From assembly GCA_936440205.1 (NCBI GenBank), contig OW387143.1, positions 34,422,949 through 34,486,948 on the forward strand: 64,000 nt of DNA, written 5' to 3'. The notes below the pieces were generated by a model, which was given only the letters and a program-made list of their open reading frames with translations, had not been told where the DNA came from and did no database searches. Made by a program: the position numbers and the translations under genes. Below are positions 56,904-64,000 of the stretch, one piece after another. Every line of letters starts with the position of its first letter. Position 1 is the stretch's first letter. The DNA comes from Lepidonotus clava (taxonomy: Eukaryota > Annelida > Polychaeta > Phyllodocida > Polynoidae).

Positions 56904-57342
56904 ATGAAAAGGAAACGAATATTGGGCGGTCTTATTGTAGATTATGATTTTTATCCAAGAAATAAGCATGTGGATATTGAATTTTATTTTCAAAAGAAAT
57001 TTAATGTTCTGTATCAGAAATTGGAAAGTAAACTGAGTGTACATGGAGGGATAAAGTTTCAAATTTCTTTTAATGCAACTTTAGGAAAATATAATTTAGA
57101 TACAAATGAATACTTTGAAATCAAACCTTGGTTTCAAAGCCATGTAATTCCATTCTATTAGAAGTTTTAAACATGATGTTTATACTATTAAGCAGGAGAA
57201 ACTGGCTTTATCTCCTTTTGAAGATAAGAGATGGTTATATCCAAATGGAATTAGATCTTTAGCATATGGTATTTATAATATATGTTCAAGAAAAAGAAAA
57301 ATTTACACGAGGAAAAAAAAGCACGAGGAAAAAAAGAGTTAA
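56904..57342 (+). pseudogene. Short, incomplete second copy of the Polinton polymerase gene
   Basis: It starts MKRKRILGGLIVDYDF, like the main copy at 50827, and its right part resembles the end of that copy (FEDKRWLYPNG). At about 440 bp it cannot encode a polymerase. It completes the evidence that the penton-polymerase cassette is present twice. Confidence 0.7.
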
Positions 57343-57397
57343 GGACTTTGAATAATTCTGTTGTTGTTTTTTTTTCTTTATTTTTCCAGTTAATGTG

Positions 57398-57416
57398 AAA
57401 ATGTTCTTGTGATAAG
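57398..57416 (+). promoter_or_regulatory. Junction motif AAAATGTTCTTGTGATAAG
   Basis: Between the second polymerase copy and the PC4-like gene, 92 bases before the latter's likely ATG. Confidence 0.55.
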
Positions 57417-57507
57417 CATGTGGTTCACTATTTGTGTTTTGAATTTCCAAGATTTACTTGTGATTGTAATTAGTGTTTTTGAAATTCTTGTTTCAAGGTA
57501 TTTAGTT

Positions 57508-57846
57508 ATGCCTAAGTCTAAGAGTTCTAAAATGGCTAGTGAAAGATTATATGTTTCAGCTTTCGGTAGTAAGAAGAGGGTTGATGTTACTCGTTTTAAT
57601 GGAGATTTGTATTGTCATATAACTGATGTGATGCGAGACAAGACTGTTTCTATGAAAATGGAAGAGTTTCAAGATTTGAAAAGTGTAATTTCTAGTAAGA
57701 TTTCAAAACTTCAAAAGTGTAACGATGAAGAGCGAAGTTCAAGGAAGAGAAGGAAGTTAAGTTTTACTAAATTTAAACCAGAGTTGAGTGATGATGAAAC
57801 GGAGGAAAGTGATTGTAGTGATGGAACTTCACAGATTGGTTCGTAA
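57508..57846 (+). CDS. PC4-like single-stranded DNA-binding protein of the Polinton
   Basis: 112 aa from MPKSKSSKMASERLY; the open frame extends 33 residues further left but that part looks like non-coding sequence. The centre (FGSKKRVDVTRFNGDLYCHI, then VSMKMEEFQDLKSVI) follows the PC4/p15 fold: a curved beta sheet, then a helix entered through LxxxQ/EFxxLK. The tail is basic (SSRKRRKLSF) then acidic (DDETEESD). PC4 proteins bind single-stranded DNA and act in transcription or replication. I infer a role in the element's replication by protein-primed strand displacement. The match is by pattern and needs a profile search. Confidence 0.55.
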   Translation: MPKSKSSKMASERLYVSAFGSKKRVDVTRFNGDLYCHITDVMRDKTVSMKMEEFQDLKSVISSKISKLQKCNDEERSSRKRRKLSFTKFKPELSDDETEESDCSDGTSQIGS

Positions 57847-57861
57847 ATGTTCTTGTGTTAG
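57845..57861 (+). promoter_or_regulatory. Junction motif AAATGTTCTTGTGTTAG
   Basis: Overlaps the stop codon of the PC4-like gene; the zinc-ribbon gene starts 135 bases later. Confidence 0.5.
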
Positions 57862-57995
57862 CTATGGATCGTAGGGTTGTAAGGTACCAGGTTTAGCCTA
57901 GATTCGTAGGTTGTAAGGTATCAGGTTTGTATATCCAGTTTAAGTTTTGGTATCCGGTTTGTATATCACGTTTAAGTTTATCAGACTTTATAGAA

Positions 57996-58454
57996 ATGGC
58001 AGGTAACTTTTTAAACAAGCCAGAAAAGAAAAATTGTAGCAAGTGTTTTAATCCTATATCATTAGTTGAAGGTAAAACTTATTGCGAGCAATGTCAGGGT
58101 GAAATGTTTAGAGAGTGTCTTAATTGCGGATTACCTTCTGATTCTCCTCGATTTTTTACTATGGATGATAATAAGTGCAACAATTGTATGTCTTCTGAGA
58201 AAGATTATTCACTTTCAAAAATGACAAAGAAAAAAATTGAAAGTTGGAATGTAGATTTTGATGCTGACGACGACGAGAAAGATTCTACATTGATTTTACA
58301 ACCAGAAGTAGATAATGCGAAAGATGAGAAACATAAGAAGTTGAATTTTCCAAAGTTTTTAATTTCTGATGATGATGATGATGATTTAGAAATCAATATA
58401 TATATGCACCTGAATCTGAAAAGAAGGTTTCTGGAAAAGGAAAGAGGAAATTGA
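57996..58454 (+). CDS. Polinton zinc-ribbon protein with acidic tail
   Basis: 152 aa from the ATG at 57996 (MAGNFLNKPEKKNCSKC). Four CxxC pairs (CSKC, CEQC, CLNC, CNNC) in the first 70 residues suggest two zinc ribbons. An acidic, Asp-rich second half follows, including a run of six Asp. The shape recalls small transcription-factor or late-factor zinc ribbons of DNA viruses, but I cannot assign a family. Confidence 0.5.
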   Translation: MAGNFLNKPEKKNCSKCFNPISLVEGKTYCEQCQGEMFRECLNCGLPSDSPRFFTMDDNKCNNCMSSEKDYSLSKMTKKKIESWNVDFDADDDEKDSTLILQPEVDNAKDEKHKKLNFPKFLISDDDDDDLEINIYMHLNLKRRFLEKERGN

Positions 58455-58729
58455 AGGATAGAGATGGAGTTGATGAAAAGGATAAAGTACACGTAGGAAG
58501 GAAAAAGAACGATAAAGTAAAGGATAGTAAAGTAAAGGGCAGTAAAGTAAAGGACAGTAAAGTAAAGGATACTAAAAGAAACGTTTCTAGATCTAGAAAG
58601 AAGTTGGAGTCTAAAATTAATACAAAATCTAAAGTGGAATTAAGGTTTGAGGAACTTGGAAAACATTCTGAACATGCTTTGGAATATTCAGGTAATATTA
58701 ATATTCCTTTAAAACTTTGTTTTATATAA
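58451..58729 (+). other. Lysine-rich reading frame with KVKDS tandem repeats
   Basis: The stretch 58515-58575 repeats AAAGTAAAGGACAGT about four times, giving repeated KVKDS/KVKGS. No ATG opens the frame. It may be a tail related to the preceding gene or an independent small basic protein; I do not choose. Confidence 0.35.
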
Positions 58730-59293
58730 AGTTGAAATTTGTTAAGTGTGTGTAAAGTAAGGAGAATTTGAATGCCAGTGGATATTGGATTGAATGTATA
58801 TTGAAGGTGTTTGTTCAAATTAATCAAGACTGAAATGTTTGTTCAAAGTAATCAAGACTTTATGCACCTAATTAGTTATTTATTTATTTATAATAATATT
58901 GCATATTAATTTATTTAGGTAAATTTGTAGTTTACTCTGATAAATTGTAGTAATATGCAATCTTGCGTAGACGCGAGGGTATTTCGGAGGTCCGTAATAC
59001 TATGTATATATGAAGAATAACTATTTCTAAAGACTGGAAGAAATTGGAAACTCTTTTGTGATTGTATCATTTGTGAACGCATTATAGGATATCCATTTTG
59101 TGTTCCAACTAAATTTTTAAGAATGATTATTGAATCTTGATTTGATTGCATGATTAATTTAGATTGTGATACAGTTCATGTAGAGTGGAATGCGTTTCTA
59201 GTCGATAGTTTTGTTATTCATGTATAAATTGTATATATAATTGAAAATGCTTGGCATGTTTATTTCGAAAAGCTTGTTCGATGTATTTCAGTT
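58730..59293 (+). other. Gene-poor stretch before the integrase
   Basis: Contains two copies of a TTTGTTCAAAKTAATCAAGAC phrase (58810 and 58841 region). A weak, non-continuous coding-like stretch around 59030-59230 has cysteine pairs but no clear gene. Confidence 0.4.
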
Positions 59294-60169
59294 ATGTCCG
59301 TTATGAAAAGGAAATTACTAACTTCAATCTATTTTAATTTGCAACATCCAGCATCTTACAGTTCAAAACGAAAATTATATTTAGCTGCAAGAAAAATTGA
59401 CCCAAATATTACTTTAGAAGATGTAGATTCATTTCTAAGTAATACTAAAACTTATACATCTCATAAGGGTGGAAGAAGAAAGTTTCCTCGAAGAAAGATT
59501 ATTGTTCGAGGAATTAATGATCAGTGGCAACTGGATTTGATCGTTTTACCAAATTTGAAAAAATTCAATAATGGTTTTACAAATATTCTTGCAGCAATTG
59601 ATTGTTTTTCAAGATATGCTTATGTAGAGCCGATGAAAACAAAATATGCAAAGGAAACTTTACAAGCTTTTAAAAGAATTCTTGATAGAGCAGGTGTGAA
59701 ACCGCGAAATGTGCAGACAGATGAAGGAAATGAATTTAAAGGAGTTTTTCGAGAATTTTTAAAAAAGAATAATATTCATTATTTTTCTACATATCAGGAT
59801 ACTAAGTGTGCTATTGTAGAGCGTTTTATTAGAACTTTTAAGAATAAATTGTTTAAATATTTAACTTCAATAAATTCAAAAAGTTATGTTCCTATACTTC
59901 CACAAGTTATTTTATCTTATAACAACTCAAAGCATAGATCTTTAGGTTTACCACCTTCTGAAGTTGATAAGAAAAACGAAGATAAGTTGTGGATGAAACA
60001 GTATAAAGATTTTCTTTATACAAATATTAAGAATGTTGCATCTTTAAAGGTAGGTGATAAAGTTAGAATAAGACATTATAGAAAAACTTTTGAACGTGGA
60101 TTTTCAGTGAATTGGAGTAGAGAAATATTTCAGATAGTATTTGTTTTGAACACAAAGCCAGTTACTTAA
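59294..60169 (+). CDS. Polinton integrase (rve/DDE type)
   Basis: 291 aa from MSVMKRKLL. The catalytic core shows WQLDLIVL (Asp81), QTDEGNEF (Asp143) and IVERFIRTFKNKL (Glu176), the D,D-x32-E arrangement of retrovirus-like integrases used by Polintons, followed by YNNSKHRSLG and LPPSEV. A C-terminal SH3-like segment (LKVGDKVRIRHYRK) follows. The enzyme inserts the linear element DNA into the genome. It looks nearly whole. Confidence 0.9.
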   Translation: MSVMKRKLLTSIYFNLQHPASYSSKRKLYLAARKIDPNITLEDVDSFLSNTKTYTSHKGGRRKFPRRKIIVRGINDQWQLDLIVLPNLKKFNNGFTNILAAIDCFSRYAYVEPMKTKYAKETLQAFKRILDRAGVKPRNVQTDEGNEFKGVFREFLKKNNIHYFSTYQDTKCAIVERFIRTFKNKLFKYLTSINSKSYVPILPQVILSYNNSKHRSLGLPPSEVDKKNEDKLWMKQYKDFLYTNIKNVASLKVGDKVRIRHYRKTFERGFSVNWSREIFQIVFVLNTKPVT

Positions 60170-60259
60170 ATTCTTTCAGACAGTTCAAATGAAATTTTGA
60201 AAGGTAGTTTTTATAGATATGAAGTAATAAAAATACAACCTTGAGTGTTTTAAGTATAT

Positions 60260-61018
60260 ATGAATACTTTTGAGATAGGTGATATTGTATTAATAGGAGA
60301 TTGTATCTATCCTAAAACTTGTGTAATTTACTTAGACGGTTTTAAGATAATGGGATCAACAGTAAATGTGTTTGATGCAAGGTTGAAAGTTCCTTTTTCA
60401 ATGATAGTTGCAGGTCCAAGTAATTCGGGGAAAACTACTTTTGTATTAAAGTTAATTAAGAATGGTGATGATGATTATTTTATAAGTAGACGTTTTGATT
60501 ATATTGTTTGGTTTTATGGCCAGACTATTCCAAATGATAAAGATGTGTTAGAGGGGAAAGTTACGTTTCATGAAGGTTTACCTGATTCTTTAGATGAATT
60601 TGTCAATTCAAATCAATTTGGATTACTAGTTTTTGATGATTTAATGTCAGAATGTGGAAATAGTAAACTTTTATCTGAATTTTTTACTAAACGTTCTCAT
60701 CATGAAAATGTAAGTATCATTTTTATTACTCAAAATTTGTTTCAGGATGGTAAAGAAAGAAAAACTTTTGTAAAGAATGCAACTTATTTAGTTTTATTTA
60801 ATTCTCCGCTTGATCAGACGACTGCTTATTTTATTGGTAGAAAGTTGATGCCAAGAGACAGTAAATGTTTTATTGAAATATATAATCATGCTGTACAAAG
60901 ACCGCATGGTTATTTATTGATAGACGGTCATCAGGAGACTCCGAAAGATGCTATGTTTAGGTCAAATATTTTTGGAGAAGTTCAACATGTGTTTATAGTA
61001 CGAAAGAAATGTTCTTAA
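60260..61018 (+). CDS. Polinton packaging ATPase (FtsK/A32 type)
   Basis: 252 aa. Walker A GPSNSGKT is at residues 52-59; Walker B LLVFDDLM has Asp126 and Asp127; the sensor-like IIFITQNLF follows, then NATYLVLFNSPLDQTTAYFIGR. This is the DNA-translocating ATPase that fills the capsid in Polintons and related viruses. It looks whole. It starts 90 bases after the integrase frame. Confidence 0.88.
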   Translation: MNTFEIGDIVLIGDCIYPKTCVIYLDGFKIMGSTVNVFDARLKVPFSMIVAGPSNSGKTTFVLKLIKNGDDDYFISRRFDYIVWFYGQTIPNDKDVLEGKVTFHEGLPDSLDEFVNSNQFGLLVFDDLMSECGNSKLLSEFFTKRSHHENVSIIFITQNLFQDGKERKTFVKNATYLVLFNSPLDQTTAYFIGRKLMPRDSKCFIEIYNHAVQRPHGYLLIDGHQETPKDAMFRSNIFGEVQHVFIVRKKCS

Positions 61019-61025
61019 GATAATG
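61007..61025 (+). promoter_or_regulatory. Junction motif AAATGTTCTTAAGATAATG
   Basis: Overlaps the ATPase stop codon; the next gene starts about 60 bases later. Identical over 15 bases to the copy before the dUTPase-like fragment at 42887. Confidence 0.55.
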
Positions 61026-61083
61026 ATTTCGTACAATTGTTATGGTACTTTGATGGTAATTCTGTATGTAGTAGCTATTCATA

Positions 61084-61446
61084 ATGCCAACGCGTAATGA
61101 TTTGAGTAAAAATTTAAGAAAGATTCTTTATTCTAAAAAGTTTCTAAATATGTTAGCGAAGGCAAAAGGTTCAGCTGATAGAAAAGGTGTAATAGATTTA
61201 GGGAGTAAAGTAGAAATTGATGCAGTTTGTCAGTGTATAAAGAGTATTTTGCAAGGTCATGTGAAATTAAGTCGAGCTAAAATAAAACGATTGCAAGCTG
61301 AAAGAAATCATTTAAGATTGTTGGCACATTCTAAAATGGGGTTGCGAGAAAAGAAGGAACGTTTGAATCAAATAGGTAAAGGAATTCTTCCTATTATTAT
61401 TAGTGGCGCATTAGGATTATTGTCTTCTATATTTAGGAAAAGGTAA
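61084..61446 (+). CDS. Polinton pX-like core protein, paralogue 1
   Basis: 120 aa, basic. It has the ordered features of the small Polinton/adintovirus core family: a helical N-terminus, IDAVCQCIKSILQGHVKLS, HLRLLAHSKMGLREKKERL, then a hydrophobic C-terminus, GKGILPIIISGALGLL. Relatives end in a similar glycine-then-LP hydrophobic segment and are compared with adenovirus core protein X. Probably binds DNA within the particle. Confidence 0.65.
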   Translation: MPTRNDLSKNLRKILYSKKFLNMLAKAKGSADRKGVIDLGSKVEIDAVCQCIKSILQGHVKLSRAKIKRLQAERNHLRLLAHSKMGLREKKERLNQIGKGILPIIISGALGLLSSIFRKR

Positions 61447-61448
61447 TT

Positions 61449-61832
61449 ATGAAAGGTAAATGTTGTAGTAAAGATTTCGATAAAAAAAAGATGAAGAAAG
61501 ATGTTTTAAAAACTTATGCTTGTAAACATTATTTGAAATTATTATCATATAGTAAAGGTCAAAAAAGGAATAAACTTATCGATTTAGGAGATAGTAATGA
61601 ATTGAAATCAATTTGTGATTGTGTGTATAACATTTTGAAAGGTAATGTTGAAATATCTCCAAAAGAAATGAATTATTTACAGAAAGATAAAATTCGTTTA
61701 AGATTACTTCCGAAGAAATCAGTTTCAAATAAGATTAAACGCACATCTATGAAACAGTTAGGTAAAAATTCGTTACCTATCATTATAAAAAATTCACTTG
61801 CTGCTTCAAAATTATTAAAGAATATAAAGTGA
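61449..61832 (+). CDS. Polinton pX-like core protein, paralogue 2
   Basis: 127 aa, starting two bases after the previous stop. It shares the layout of its neighbour (LIDLGDSNELKSICDCVYNI, RLRLLPKKS, GKNSLPIIIKNSL), so the pair arose by tandem duplication. Its C-terminus is less hydrophobic and its N-terminus more cysteine- and lysine-rich, suggesting divergence in role. Confidence 0.65.
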   Translation: MKGKCCSKDFDKKKMKKDVLKTYACKHYLKLLSYSKGQKRNKLIDLGDSNELKSICDCVYNILKGNVEISPKEMNYLQKDKIRLRLLPKKSVSNKIKRTSMKQLGKNSLPIIIKNSLAASKLLKNIK

Positions 61833-61841
61833 AATTGTAGA

Positions 61842-62888
61842 ATGTCAAATTTTCAGGAAAGTATTATAATACCATACAAAATGTTTAAAAGTTGTAATTT
61901 CGAAAAGCTTGATAAAGAGAACAGAAATGAAAATGTGAATTATGCATTGAAGAGACAAGACCAGCTGTTGCAGGAAAAAATGTTTGGTATGAAACCTTAT
62001 AATGAGATTTATTCGACGTATCATCCTACAGAACAATATTTAGGAAGTGATACTTTAATGATCAATGATATTGTTAGAAAGATTAACGTTAGACAGAGAC
62101 CTAACATTGAAAGTATTTTAAGAAAACTTCAAGAAAATTCGGTAACTTGGAATAAAAATGGTTTGGTTTCTATTAAAAATAGGATTATAAAAGGGTCTAA
62201 TATAATAGATATTATGAAGTTTTTTTCAAAGACGATAAGTTTTAATCAGGAACCAGAAGGAGTAGAAGAATTGTATGATTATTTTCAAGAAATAAATGTT
62301 CCTTTAGTTTGGATAAAATATAAACCTAAATCTAAAAGAGTAGAGCATGAAAAAGTTGATATTAGAAATTTTCCTTTAGAGGAATCTGAAAAAAAGGATG
62401 TAGCTGAAGCTTTATACTCTCCATTGAAAAAAGATGTACCTGAATTTTCATATTCTCCATTAAGGAAAGCTAATAGAGATGAAGTTGAAACTTTCTATAC
62501 ACCAGAAATGAAGGTAAAGGTAGGCGATGTTGGAAAAAAAGAACCTATGAAGTTTGTTGATTTTACTCCACATTCTATTCCTGAATTTCATCATGTAGGT
62601 CCACCATCAATTTCTCCTGAATTTCAGCACAAAGGTTCTGATGTAATGTCTCGTGAATTTAAACACAAAGGTTCTCCTGTAATTTTGCCTACTGTAGTTC
62701 CACCGTATCCAGGTTTACCTAAACCTAGTGTAACTTCAGATAGTGTGGAAAAAATGAGTGAGAAAAGAGGAAAGCAGAAAAAGGAGAAAAAGGAGAAAAA
62801 GGAGAGAGTTCCTGCTAAAACTTCAGAAAGAACTAGTTCATATGGCAGGAAAATTAAATTACCTGCAAGATGGGAATCTAAATATTAA
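61842..62888 (+). CDS. Polinton virion-associated protein, 348 aa
   Basis: The N-terminal half contains NIESILRKLQENSVTWNKNG, then IKGSNIIDIMKFF and the INVPLVWI segment, a pattern shared by a conserved but functionally unassigned Polinton/adintovirus protein. The second half has repeated short phrases (YSPLKK/YSPLRK; PEFHHVG, PEFQHKG, REFKHKG) and a Lys/Glu-rich tail. It starts nine bases after the preceding stop, in the capsid gene block. Function unknown; a minor structural protein is likely. Confidence 0.6.
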   Translation: MSNFQESIIIPYKMFKSCNFEKLDKENRNENVNYALKRQDQLLQEKMFGMKPYNEIYSTYHPTEQYLGSDTLMINDIVRKINVRQRPNIESILRKLQENSVTWNKNGLVSIKNRIIKGSNIIDIMKFFSKTISFNQEPEGVEELYDYFQEINVPLVWIKYKPKSKRVEHEKVDIRNFPLEESEKKDVAEALYSPLKKDVPEFSYSPLRKANRDEVETFYTPEMKVKVGDVGKKEPMKFVDFTPHSIPEFHHVGPPSISPEFQHKGSDVMSREFKHKGSPVILPTVVPPYPGLPKPSVTSDSVEKMSEKRGKQKKEKKEKKERVPAKTSERTSSYGRKIKLPARWESKY

Positions 62889-62990
62889 ATCATATTTATA
62901 AATGTTGCTGAGATTGAGTTATTGAGTTAAGAGTTTTATTTTGAAATAAATCTTCGCTGGTATTTTGTATTGAGTAGTTGTAATAACGAA

Positions 62991-63470
62991 ATGTCTGCAG
63001 AATTTTATCGCAATCATTTTAGAAATTCATCACAATATGGTGGAACGTTAGATATTCCTCCGTTTATAGGCACACAATATCAAAAAGGGTATGGAATAGG
63101 TAATGTTATTTCAGGTTTTTTAAAACCTATGATAAAACCGTTATTCAATTTTGCAAAGAAACAGGCTAAAAAAAGGTTGATGACGGGTGGTTTAAATGTT
63201 GCGAAAAAGGTATTTTTTGAAAAGAAAAATATTAAAGACGCTTTAAAAGATGAAGCAAAGTCGCAGTTACAAGGAGTTGGTTCTGATGCTTTAGATTATT
63301 TTAAATCTGAAAAGAGGAAACGTAAATCTAATCCAGATTTATTAAGTGATTCTGGTGATACAATAGTTTCTTCTATTTCAAGCCCGACTAGGAAAAAAAG
63401 GAAGACTAGTAAGAAAATAAAGACTAGGAAGATATTAAAGAAAGTTGGAGATATTTTAGATGTAGTTTGA
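62991..63470 (+). CDS. Polinton virion protein (adenovirus protein VI-like)
   Basis: 159 aa from the ATG at 62991 (MSAEFYRNHF). GTQYQKGYGIGNVISGFLKP followed by KPLFNFAKKQAKKRL is typical of the short Polinton/adintovirus protein compared with adenovirus protein VI or VII, located just before the major capsid gene. The C-terminal half is strongly basic (KSEKRKRKS, RKKRKTSKK). Likely membrane-active or DNA-associated within the particle; inferred from family and position. Confidence 0.6.
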   Translation: MSAEFYRNHFRNSSQYGGTLDIPPFIGTQYQKGYGIGNVISGFLKPMIKPLFNFAKKQAKKRLMTGGLNVAKKVFFEKKNIKDALKDEAKSQLQGVGSDALDYFKSEKRKRKSNPDLLSDSGDTIVSSISSPTRKKRKTSKKIKTRKILKKVGDILDVV

Positions 63471-63566
63471 TATTAATATCTTTAAGATTGATATCGATTT
63501 TGATTGTTAGTTGAGATTTATAATCTTGACTAGCAGTCTTGTTTGAATGAAGTTTGAAGTTTCAAA

Positions 63567-64000
63567 ATGTCGCATTCTAAATGTTTATGTATTCCTGATA
63601 CTGTGGATTTATTTTCTGTTCCTTTTACTGACGCAGTAGGTGAACAGAGTTTCTTTTCTAAAGTTTGGCCTTTGAATAATCTTTCGCAAGAAGGTCCAAT
63701 TGAATATCTATTGAAAGCTAACAAGAAAGATTTTATAGATTTGTATCATAGTTTTGTTGAACTAAAACTCAAAATTTTGAAAAAGGATGGAAGTGCACCT
63801 GCAGCACCTACAGGAGCAGATCCTGTCCCCGCAGCTTCTAAAGTAATTCCTGTAAATTATTTATGTGCTGCTATGTTTAAAGATGTAGAACTTTATATTG
63901 GAAGTAAATTGATTTCAGGATCCAATAGTTTATATCCATATAAGGCTTTTATTGAATTTGTATTAAATTATAATCCTGCTTATGTTGAAAGTTGGGGAGA
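63567..64000 (+). CDS. Polinton major capsid protein, N-terminal part (runs off the window)
   Basis: 144 residues are visible from MSHSKCLCIPD. Features are PLNNLSQEGPIEYLLKANKK, VELKLKILKKDG, VIPVNYLCAAMFKDVELYIG, then SNSLYPYKAFIEFVLNYNP, all characteristic of the Polinton double-jelly-roll capsid protein. The frame is open to the last base of the window. Confidence 0.85.
   Translation, partial: MSHSKCLCIPDTVDLFSVPFTDAVGEQSFFSKVWPLNNLSQEGPIEYLLKANKKDFIDLYHSFVELKLKILKKDGSAPAAPTGADPVPAASKVIPVNYLCAAMFKDVELYIGSKLISGSNSLYPYKAFIEFVLNYNPAYVESWG

Larger units (their letters stand above)
48540..64000 (+). mobile_element. Polinton (Maverick), virus-like element, continues past the window
   Basis: The set of protein-primed polymerase B, rve-type integrase, packaging ATPase, penton and double-jelly-roll major capsid protein identifies a Polinton. 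All genes read left to right and are AT-rich. Terminal inverted repeats and the 6-bp target duplication are not visible: the right end and any maturation protease lie beyond base 64000, and the left end is obscured by the repeat arrays. The left 9 kb carries duplicated penton-polymerase material, several breaks and a nested hAT-like element, while the right part looks largely open. It is therefore a young but damaged copy, or two recombined copies. Confidence 0.9.

Noticed and set aside
59030-59230. Coding-like stretch before the integrase with cysteine pairs.
   Set aside because: No continuous gene is visible and no family could be named; noted only in the description of the gap.

Overview
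The window is eukaryotic, intron-rich and AT-rich. It carries three recognisable animal genes and a dense load of transposons. The genes, a full Polinton-type gene set, a tyrosine-recombinase retroelement and many TWA/TTAA-flanked MITEs point to a marine invertebrate. The frequent palindrome AGGCCTA in non-coding DNA makes me lean towards an echinoderm or other invertebrate deuterostome, but no gene here settles the phylum.

Host half (1 to about 33 kb). A first exon of a PLPP6-like phosphatase (minus strand, 1325-1640) lies head to head with a FAM78 homologue (plus strand, three coding exons over 17 kb, 2493-19626). Next, on the minus strand, is a complete 13-exon gene for the mitochondrial processing peptidase alpha subunit (PMPCA, 23554-32504, 524 aa). 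The introns hold two solo LTRs of one family, a 5'-truncated LINE, and several short inverted-repeat transposons, some nested.

Repeat-rich middle (about 33 to 48.5 kb). This part holds nested MITEs, a roughly 1 kb 10-bp minisatellite with two very uniform blocks, a third LTR fragment, and a nearly whole tyrosine-recombinase (DIRS/Ngaro-type) retroelement with Gag, RT-RNase H and recombinase regions (38067-42394). A 61-bp hairpin-rich tandem array follows that element. Then come a dUTPase-like fragment and about 3.8 kb of 115-130 bp repeats arranged as two oppositely oriented arrays.

Polinton (about 48.5 kb to the end and beyond). This fossil virus-like element carries a protein-primed DNA polymerase B, penton, RING-type protein, PC4-like protein, zinc-ribbon protein, integrase, packaging ATPase, two pX-like core proteins, two further virion-type proteins and the start of the major capsid protein. 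The penton-polymerase cassette occurs about twice, so the left part looks like two copies joined or recombined. A hAT-like element sits inside one penton copy. Most gene bodies on the right look open, so the element is young; the left part has several breaks. A short motif (consensus AAAYGTTCTTGWGAT) recurs at gene junctions throughout and also precedes the dUTPase-like fragment. It is the most interesting undescribed signal I see.
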